Below, in pieces: positions 58,495 to 64,000 of a stretch of 64,000 nucleotides of DNA; within the stretch, counting starts at the first letter, position 1; every line of letters starts with the position of its first letter. The notes beneath the pieces were generated by a model that saw only the letters and a list, made by a program, of their open reading frames with translations, was not told the origin of the DNA and made no database searches. Origin of the DNA: Ruegeria_C sp040830705 (GTDB lineage: Bacteria > Pseudomonadota > Alphaproteobacteria > Rhodobacterales > Rhodobacteraceae); assembly GCA_040830705.1 (NCBI GenBank), contig JBFOME010000014.1, positions 31,900 through 95,899 on the forward strand. The letters run 5' to 3'. A program made the translations under genes and the position numbers.

Positions 58495-59336
58495 GCGTTT
58501 TCCTCGATAGCGAGTTGACGGAGAGCGAACGCACCGACGCGGCCCGTTTCCGCGTGATCCCGGTGCCGCTGGAGCGCACGGTCTCTTACGGCTCTGGCAC
58601 CGCAAATGGACCGGCGGCGATCCTCGAGGCCAGCAACGAGCTGGAACGCATCACCGGCCATGCCGAACCCTGCGCCGAGGGGATCTTAACCGAGCCCCCG
58701 CTTGATTGCGACGGCCCGCTGCCAGATGTGATGGAACGCCTCGCACAGCGCACCGAGGCCGCCATTCGCGCAGGCAAGGTGCCGGTGACCCTGGGCGGAG
58801 AGCATTCGCTGACCTATGGCGCGGTTACAGGCGTCGCGCGCGCGCTTGGCAAGCCCCTGGGCATCGTGCAAATCGATGCTCATGCTGATCTGCGCGTGGC
58901 CTATCAGGGCGAGAAGCACAGCCATGCCTCGGTCATGCATTTGCTTGTCGAGGATGGCATAAGACTGGCGCAATTCGGCGTGCGCGCGCTGTGCCAGCAA
59001 GAGATGGACAGCCGCAACTCAAACGGGGTTTTCTACCATGATGCCGAGGATCTGGTGACCCATGACTTCCATAAGGTCGATCTGCCCGAGGACTTCCCGG
59101 ATCATGTCTATGTCAGCTTTGACGTCGATGGGCTGGACCCCTCGCTGATGCCTGCCACGGGCACACCGGTGCCCGGCGGGCTGGGTTACTATCAGGCGCT
59201 GCATCTGGTGGAACATGCGTTAGATGGCCGGACCTGCGTGGGTTTTGACGTGGTGGAACTTGCCCCTGACGGCAACACGGCCTGGGACTTCACCGCCGCG
59301 CAAATTGTCTATCGCCTGATGGCGGCCTGCGGCTGA
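58491..59336 (+). CDS. speB: Agmatinase
   Basis: 281 residues from the GTG overlapping the nspC stop. The binuclear Mn site is complete: H105 (GGEHSLTYG), D129, H131 and D133 (DAHADLR), and SFDVDGLDPSLMP. Ureohydrolases of this type split agmatine into putrescine and urea, which fits the speA product. With the three genes upstream it gives an arginine-to-spermidine pathway without ornithine decarboxylase or S-adenosylmethionine decarboxylase. Confidence 0.92.
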   Translation: MSVFLDSELTESERTDAARFRVIPVPLERTVSYGSGTANGPAAILEASNELERITGHAEPCAEGILTEPPLDCDGPLPDVMERLAQRTEAAIRAGKVPVTLGGEHSLTYGAVTGVARALGKPLGIVQIDAHADLRVAYQGEKHSHASVMHLLVEDGIRLAQFGVRALCQQEMDSRNSNGVFYHDAEDLVTHDFHKVDLPEDFPDHVYVSFDVDGLDPSLMPATGTPVPGGLGYYQALHLVEHALDGRTCVGFDVVELAPDGNTAWDFTAAQIVYRLMAACG

Positions 59337-59409
59337 GACCTGCGTGTTTGGGGCGCGAGCGCCTTTGTGTTAGCATCACATCGAATGTCCTGATTTGAGG
59401 CCAGACCCA

Positions 59410-60276
59410 TTGAAATCGGTTCTATTATCTATGCCGCTGGTCTTTTTGATCGGTTGCACCGCATTGCAGACACAACAAAACGCTTCATCCGAGTTGGTGT
59501 TGTTGCCTGAGGAGGCGGCTATCCTGACAGATGTGCCAACCGCGGCGGTGACCCCAGATGGCTCGACGCCAGCTGGCGTTGTCGATGATGTGTTCAGTGT
59601 GGAAGAAGAACCGGTCATCGAACTGGATCGCGGCATCAACGTGGTCGCCTCGCGCTCCTTCGCTGGCCCGGGCCAGTTCCCGCCCCGGCAATTCGCGGCT
59701 TATGGCATCCTCGCCTTTCCCACCGACCCCCGGTTCAGCCAGGCGACGCGGGACCGGTTCATGCGGTTCTGCGAGGCCTATTCGACCAATATCTACCCCG
59801 CTTCGACCTTCGAGCAACGTGGCGTGCCGTCGGGGCAGCAGATGGTCACTGTTCTGCCGCTCAATTCGGACAGCGCCGCCTCTGAGGCGAGCCAGTTGCC
59901 ATATGGAGAAGCCTGCGCGCTTGCGCAGCGCCGTTACGGTCTAATCCAGGCTCAGGAGGCCATCGAAGAGGCCAATATGGCTGCCGAGCGAACGGACGGG
60001 ATCAGCAAATTGTCCGGGCGCGGCCCGTTCCTGATCGCGTGGTCGCCGGCTGAAGACAAAGGGAAGACAGATACGGTGGTGCTGGTAGCCGACTTGACCA
60101 ATTCTGTTTCGCAGGAACAGATTGCAGCCGATATGCGGCTCTGGGTCGAAACCATCCAGCTGAAACCCAATCTCTGGCGGCGCGGGTGGAATCTGGAGGC
60201 GCTCAGGCTGACCGGCCAGCGCTGGATCGACCGGCGGGCCACCGGCATCCTTGAGGTGTTGGGAGAGGTGCTTTGA
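59410..60276 (+). CDS. Lipoprotein of unknown function
   Basis: 288 residues from TTG 59410, preceded by GAGG nine bases away; the lipobox LIGC places the lipid-modified Cys at residue 16. The mature protein is soluble and acidic at its start (SSELVLLPEEAAILTD, EEEPVIELDRGIN), then has a globular domain with YGILAFPTDPRFSQATRDRFMRFCEAYSTNIYP and PYGEACALAQRRYGLIQAQEAIEEAN. I do not recognise the family. Its stop overlaps the start of a 58-codon membrane protein gene, suggesting the two act together at the envelope. Confidence 0.7.
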   Translation: MKSVLLSMPLVFLIGCTALQTQQNASSELVLLPEEAAILTDVPTAAVTPDGSTPAGVVDDVFSVEEEPVIELDRGINVVASRSFAGPGQFPPRQFAAYGILAFPTDPRFSQATRDRFMRFCEAYSTNIYPASTFEQRGVPSGQQMVTVLPLNSDSAASEASQLPYGEACALAQRRYGLIQAQEAIEEANMAAERTDGISKLSGRGPFLIAWSPAEDKGKTDTVVLVADLTNSVSQEQIAADMRLWVETIQLKPNLWRRGWNLEALRLTGQRWIDRRATGILEVLGEVL

Positions 60277-60449
60277 AAAAACTGGGTCTTCGCCTCGCGC
60301 TTAGCGCCTTCGGAGGCGTGGTTCTGGGCCTGCTGATCGCGTCCTGGTTCGAGGTCCACAACGAGAAAGCCTATTTCGCCGTCGTCACCATCTTTGGCCT
60401 ATTGGGTGCCGCGATCGGCGGGTGGGTCTTTCCGGGAAAGAAGGGATAG
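60273..60449 (+). CDS. 58-residue two-helix membrane protein, overlapping the lipoprotein gene
   Basis: The TTG start at 60273 overlaps the lipoprotein stop (TTGA), with GGGAGAGG immediately upstream. The product begins KKLGLRLALSAFGGVVLGLLIASWF, then a short loop (EVHNEKA), then YFAVVTIFGLLGAAIGGWVF and a basic tail PGKKG, so two transmembrane helices with a short connecting loop. Codon use matches neighbouring genes, and the coupling is the type seen in real operons. The family is unknown. Confidence 0.6.
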   Translation: MKKLGLRLALSAFGGVVLGLLIASWFEVHNEKAYFAVVTIFGLLGAAIGGWVFPGKKG

Positions 60450-60558
60450 GTCGTATCGGCCGCGACAAGGATTTGATCCGACCGGCACCGCCCCGCGCAG
60501 CGTGGAATGCCCCCGGGGTGGTTCATTGAACGACTGCGGCCTTGGTTGATCGTTCGGG

Positions 60559-60740
60559 CTAGATGCATTTCTTGAAGGCGGTGAATTGCACCCAACTCAC
60601 AAGGGTGTAGCTTTCGGTTTCGATCGGTTGCCCAAGACTGAGGAAAAGGTGGCACGAGTGCCCTGTTACCGGTTGCCTGCATGAGGTGTTCGGGCGATTC
60701 AGTCTTCGGACACGCTTCCGCAATTCCGCTTCAGAGCCCT
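60559..60740 (-). other. Possible protein-coding remnant without a start
   Basis: Downstream of the peptidase E-like stop, in a different frame, the minus strand is open for about 60 codons up to TAG at 60559-60561. The last part, SCHLFLSLGQPIETESYTLVSWVQF then TAFKKCI, looks protein-like. No ATG is available, and TTG is the only start. It could be a gene fragment at a junction or chance. Confidence 0.25.
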
Positions 60741-61408
60741 CAGCGGACCATCGTCATTGGATCAACTTGCTCTCCATTCCTTATCCAAACGACATCACCA
60801 ATGCTCTCAATGGCATCGCCATTTACGACCACACCATCCCCGTCCCTACATGCCGCTATGCTTCTTGATGTTTGGGAGGAGTAAGCGAAAAGCTTTGGCA
60901 GATGGTCGGAATTCTCGTTCAAGTGGGGAAAGAACTCGAAGGGGACGATGCCCAGTGCTTTGCTATTTCTTATTGCCCATGGGTCATCGTCGCTAAATAT
61001 CGCATCGAGGGCAACTGTTGGCGTCATTAAAATGGCTCCGGCGCTTGTCCCAATCAGAAGACCGCCCTTCTGTGCCCACTCGGCCAAGCGCTCCAAGAGC
61101 TTGTTGATTTTTAGAAGATGGAGGAATACTCGGGTGTTACCGCCTGACAAATGGATCGCGTCACAATCGAACAGGGTGGCTAGTTGACCCTCTTCGACAG
61201 ACGCCGATGTATCGAAGAAAACTCTCAGGTCGATATCAAGTTTGGCGTAGTAGGCCTGTCTTTCGTTATAGAAACGACGGTCTGGCTCTGGCCCGGAAGA
61301 GACATACCCAATACGTCTTCCACGCTCCGCCAAGAGATCGAGCAGTCGCTCATCTATCTTTGCATTCTCCGGAATGATTTGATCGCTATACATCACCAGA
61401 GCAACCAT
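60740..61408 (-). CDS. Peptidase E-like (S51 family) class I amidotransferase-fold protein
   Basis: 222 residues from the ATG at 61408 with AGGAGA upstream. The nucleophile elbow is IGTS122AGAILMTP, with IHLSGGNTRVFLH (about 86-98) as in aspartyl dipeptidase and cyanophycinase-like enzymes. Family members cleave Asp-X dipeptides or related bonds with a Ser-His-Glu triad. Codon use is visibly AT-richer than in neighbouring genes. It lies directly on the 3' side of tRNA-Trp, which fits horizontal acquisition. Confidence 0.78.
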   Translation of the reverse strand: MVALVMYSDQIIPENAKIDERLLDLLAERGRRIGYVSSGPEPDRRFYNERQAYYAKLDIDLRVFFDTSASVEEGQLATLFDCDAIHLSGGNTRVFLHLLKINKLLERLAEWAQKGGLLIGTSAGAILMTPTVALDAIFSDDDPWAIRNSKALGIVPFEFFPHLNENSDHLPKLFAYSSQTSRSIAACRDGDGVVVNGDAIESIGDVVWIRNGEQVDPMTMVR

Positions 61409-61620
61409 GAGGAGACCTTCTCCTAATGCGTTTGCTGAACTAACTATTTTCCAGATTGTCTTTGTTGGTACTGCTTTGCAATGGCGGCATTGTCCGCAGT
61501 GCCGACGTTCGCCCTCCCCCACCAACATCCGACCGCCAAGCCGATTCACGTAGTTTTTCTGAATAGCGCGCAAAAATTCGCGCCAGAGAATTGCGGGAAG
61601 GGCGTCAATATTTGATTTAG

Positions 61621-61696
61621 TGGCAGGGGCAGCAGGGTTCGAACCCGCGACCTACGGTTTTGGAGACCGTCGCTCTACCAACTGAGCTATACCCCT
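61621..61696 (-). tRNA. tRNA-Trp (anticodon CCA)
   Basis: 76 bases on the minus strand. Acceptor AGGGGTA pairs with TGCCCCT (one G-T), followed by discriminator G and an encoded CCA. The anticodon stem ACGGT/ACCGT encloses loop CTCCAAA with anticodon CCA. The T arm is GCGGGTTCGAACCCTGC. In many alphaproteobacteria this tRNA lies between tuf and secE-nusG; here tuf is on the same strand 1.8 kb upstream, but secE is not downstream. Confidence 0.95.
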
Positions 61697-61856
61697 AAGG
61701 CCGCGCTTGGAATAGGCCAGCGGCGCGCCGGACTCAAGGGGGTTTCGACTGCTTGCCGCATATTTTCTGACCCTCCGTCTGGGCCGGTCAAGAAAACGGA
61801 TTGCACCGCTGCGATGATCGGGTAAGACGGAGACCGGTTTTTCAGGGGAAGCAAAC

Positions 61857-62561
61857 GTGAGCCTGCGCAAAAAGATCGCCGATAGCGAAACGGTCCTGAA
61901 CTGGGCCGCGCGCCGGATCGCCTGGTATATCCGGCTGGTGCGCAAGCACTCCACCTGGCAGCGCATCGGGTACGAGGATCTGGATGCGCTGGTGGACCAG
62001 AACGAGCCGGTGATTGTGGTTCTCTGGCACCAAAGGCTGGCCCAATCGCCTTATTTCTTCCCGCTGGACAGGGGACGCATATGCTCGATCACCTCGGCTG
62101 CGCGCGCGGGCAGCATGGTTGGCCGGGTGCAGAAACTGTTCGGTATGGACACAATCGCGATGTCCAGCCGCACCCGCCATGTGGCGCTATCACGTGCGGT
62201 GCTGGGCAAGATGAAAGAGGGTATTTCCATCGGCATCGCCGCTGACGGTCCGCGCGGGCCGGAACGGGTGTGCTCGACCGTGCCGCTGATCTGGGCGCGC
62301 AGTTCGGGCAAGCGGGTCTTCGGTATCACCTATTCCAGCCGCCACGCATCAGAGGCGGGCACCTGGGACCGACTGCTGCTGCCCCGCCCCTGGCGCAACG
62401 AGGGGGTGCTGCTATGCCGGGAATGGAAAGAGACGGTGCCGCGCAAGGCCAGCGAGGAGCAGATCGAGACGCTGCGACAGAGCCTTGAGCAGCATATGAA
62501 CGACATCACGGCGGAGGCCGACCGGATGGTCGGGCGCGTGCCCTGGGTGCCGGAAGCCTGA
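61857..62561 (+). CDS. Lysophospholipid acyltransferase family protein (DUF374)
   Basis: 234 residues from a GTG with GGGGAAG upstream. DUF374 pattern: WQRIGYEDLDALVDQNEPVIVVLWHQRLAQSPYFFPLDRG, SITSAARAGSMVGRVQKLFGM and GISIGIAADGPRGPERVC. The HQRLAQ and DGPRGP motifs correspond to acyltransferase sites of the LpxL-like superfamily. The N-terminus carries one possible membrane helix. The acyl acceptor is unknown; lipid A or another envelope lipid is plausible. Confidence 0.85.
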   Translation: MSLRKKIADSETVLNWAARRIAWYIRLVRKHSTWQRIGYEDLDALVDQNEPVIVVLWHQRLAQSPYFFPLDRGRICSITSAARAGSMVGRVQKLFGMDTIAMSSRTRHVALSRAVLGKMKEGISIGIAADGPRGPERVCSTVPLIWARSSGKRVFGITYSSRHASEAGTWDRLLLPRPWRNEGVLLCREWKETVPRKASEEQIETLRQSLEQHMNDITAEADRMVGRVPWVPEA

Positions 62562-62595
62562 AGCCTGTCGGGCCTAGGGGCCGCCCCGAGCGATT

Positions 62596-63336
62596 TCAGT
62601 CGAAGACCACCTCGTAGAGCAACTTGAGCGACACAAGCGCCAGCGCAACCTCGACCAGGAGGAAGAACAGGCGCTCGGGCAAGGCGCGGGATATGGCCGC
62701 CCCGCTCCATGCGCCCGCCAGTGCCAGCGGAGCCAGCCAGATCGCCTGCGAGGCGCTGTTCCATGTGACCTGCTCCGCAAGGATGTAGGGTGGGAGCTTG
62801 AGAAGATTCACAATTGTGAAAAAGATCGTCACCGTCCCGAGATACACCATTTTTTCCAACCGCTGAGGCAAGACATAGGCCTGAAATGGCGGGCCACCGG
62901 CATGAGAGATGTAGCTGGTCAGCCCGGCCAATGTGCCCCAAAAAATACCGCGCGGCAGATCGGCGGGACGCGCGGGCGGTTCTTGTTTGGCGAAACGACC
63001 GCGAAGCGCATTGATCAGGTATGCAATGCCGATCCCGGCAACCAGCAGCTTGACCGCATCGCCGGGCACAAAAGACACCGCAAAAAAGCCGATCAGAACA
63101 CCACCCGCGGCTCCGGGCAGGAGGATCTTGAGGTTTCGGGCCGAGAAAGCCCTGCGAAACAGATAGACGGCATAACAGTCGGCGACGATATAGAGCGGCA
63201 ACAGCAGCCCAGCAGCCCGCGCTGGATCCATAAACAGGGACATGAGCGGCACCGAAAGCAGGGCGATCATCGGCACGCCCCCTTTGGAGAGCCCCAACAG
63301 AAACGCCGCGAGGCCTGCAATCAACCAATAATCCAT
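62596..63336 (-). CDS. TauE/SafE-family membrane permease
   Basis: 246 residues, about eight transmembrane helices. GLAAFLLGLSKGGVPMIALLSVPLMSLFMDPARAAGLLLPLYIVADCYAVYLFRR is the first TauE repeat and WGTLAGLTSYISHAGGPPFQAYVLP the second. The family moves sulfite, sulfoacetate or other organic anions. ATG 63336 is preferred; it gives the membrane helix directly. It lies between the DUF374 gene and tuf and is probably independent of the TauXY-like operon at 12-19 kb. Confidence 0.87.
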   Translation of the reverse strand: MDYWLIAGLAAFLLGLSKGGVPMIALLSVPLMSLFMDPARAAGLLLPLYIVADCYAVYLFRRAFSARNLKILLPGAAGGVLIGFFAVSFVPGDAVKLLVAGIGIAYLINALRGRFAKQEPPARPADLPRGIFWGTLAGLTSYISHAGGPPFQAYVLPQRLEKMVYLGTVTIFFTIVNLLKLPPYILAEQVTWNSASQAIWLAPLALAGAWSGAAISRALPERLFFLLVEVALALVSLKLLYEVVFD

Positions 63337-63436
63337 ATGTGATGCCCCGTTGCCCTGCCGGGTCACCTCTTAACCCTTCCCGGCTGGCCGCACAAACCTA
63401 ACTGCTTGCGTCATTAGAACACTGTAGTGGAACGAA

Positions 63437-63462
63437 AAAGGGCGCCCCGACGGGCGCCCTTT
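63437..63462 (-). terminator. Intrinsic terminator of tuf
   Basis: AAAGGGCGCCC (63437-63447) pairs with GGGCGCCCTTT (63452-63462), an 11-bp stem with a CGAC loop. On the minus strand the stem runs into TTTTT. It begins 24 bases after the tuf stop. Confidence 0.85.
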
Positions 63463-63486
63463 CCGTTTGATCATTCGCCAGGCGAA

Positions 63487-63999
63487 TTACTCGATGATTT
63501 TTGACACGACGCCTGCGCCGACGGTGCGGCCGCCTTCGCGGATGGCGAAGCGGAGGCCGTTTTCCATCGCGATCGGCGCGATCAGGTCAACCGTGAACGA
63601 CACGTTGTCGCCCGGCATCACCATCTCGGTGCCTTCGTTCAGCGTCACGGTGCCGGTCACGTCGGTGGTCCGGAAGTAGAACTGCGGACGGTAGTTCCCG
63701 AAGAACGGCGTGTGACGGCCACCTTCGTCCTTGGTCAGGATATAGGCTTCGGCCTCGAACTTGGTGTGCGGCGTCACCGAACCCGGCTTGCACAGAACCT
63801 GACCACGCTCAACGCCGTCACGGTCGATACCGCGCAGCAGCGCGCCGATGTTGTCGCCCGCTTCACCGCGATCCAGCAGCTTGCGGAACATTTCCACACC
63901 GGTGCAGGTGGTTTTCTTGGTGTCGCGGATGCCGACGATTTCGATCTCGTCGCCAACATTGATCACGCCACGCTCGACACGCCCCGTAACAACGGTACC
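63487..63999 (-). CDS. tuf: Elongation factor Tu, C-terminal part (5' end beyond window)
   Basis: 170 codons plus stop; the frame is open to the right edge. GTVVTGRVERGVINVGDEIEIVG and MVMPGDNVSFTVDLIAPIAMENGLRFAIREGGRTVGAGVVSKII are the beta-barrel domains 2 and 3 that bind aminoacyl-tRNA. Near-invariant codon use marks it as highly expressed. Many proteobacteria have two tuf copies; which one this is cannot be told, although the nearby tRNA-Trp suggests the copy upstream of secE-nusG. Confidence 0.96.
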   Translation of the reverse strand, partial: GTVVTGRVERGVINVGDEIEIVGIRDTKKTTCTGVEMFRKLLDRGEAGDNIGALLRGIDRDGVERGQVLCKPGSVTPHTKFEAEAYILTKDEGGRHTPFFGNYRPQFYFRTTDVTGTVTLNEGTEMVMPGDNVSFTVDLIAPIAMENGLRFAIREGGRTVGAGVVSKIIE

Positions 64000-64000
64000 A

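Noticed and set aside
1..64000. CRISPR arrays, insertion sequences, phage genes or rRNA
   Set aside because: No regularly spaced direct repeats, transposase-like or phage-like proteins, or rRNA sequence were seen while reading through the window.

Overview
The window looks like chromosomal DNA of a marine Rhodobacterales bacterium (Roseobacter group: Ruegeria, Phaeobacter and relatives). The reasons are GC-rich coding sequence with alphaproteobacterial codon use, two TRAP transporter systems, a trimethylamine-methyltransferase-family gene, a bo3-type quinol oxidase, a Hint-domain protein and the carboxyspermidine route to spermidine. This rests on protein families recognised by reading; no database search was run.

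Layout. 1-9240: a block that reads as lower in GC, with the 3' end of an mttB-family gene, a LysR regulator next to cytochrome c' and a diheme cytochrome c, a cation diffusion facilitator, a run of small exported proteins (DUF5519, two NTF2-fold proteins, and a DUF2218 gene broken by an amber codon) divergent from a second LysR gene, and a DUF1254 protein. 9241-11321: an exported metallo-beta-lactamase-fold protein and a GAF-LuxR regulator. 11433-19559: a LysR regulator and a probable taurine or aminosulfonate operon (TRAP permease, universal stress protein, TauX-like and TauY-like dehydrogenase subunits, a YeiH-type exporter, a cupin). 19592-34806: a large sugar-acid catabolic cluster with a TRAP transporter, a DMT exporter, an FCD-type GntR regulator, many NAD(P)-dependent dehydrogenases and an IlvD/Edd dehydratase. 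Three near-identical GntR-type operators sit in its promoter regions.

35172-37293: an unrecognised membrane protein followed by an ECF sigma factor and a cupin anti-sigma factor that lacks the usual zinc motif. 37322-40016: putrescine catabolism (FAD oxidase plus aminotransferase). 40337-44334: cyoABCD without cyoE, ending in a cluster of palindromes. 44446-51981: housekeeping and miscellaneous enzymes, prs, and an OhrR-like MarR gene with paired operator-like palindromes. 51992-53848: a Hint protein and an exported protein of unknown function.

54115-59336: a compact arginine-to-spermidine operon (speA, carboxyspermidine dehydrogenase, carboxyspermidine decarboxylase, speB). 59410-60449: a lipoprotein gene overlapping a 58-codon two-helix membrane protein gene. 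60740-61696: an AT-richer peptidase E-like gene on the 3' side of tRNA-Trp, where secE-nusG would be expected. 61857-64000: an acyltransferase, a TauE/SafE permease and the 3' part of tuf with its terminator.

Polyamine chemistry recurs: putrescine and spermidine are made at 54-59 kb, putrescine is degraded at 37-40 kb, and the amine oxidoreductase at 16.5 kb belongs to the same enzyme superfamily. No insertion sequence, CRISPR array, rRNA or phage gene was recognised.
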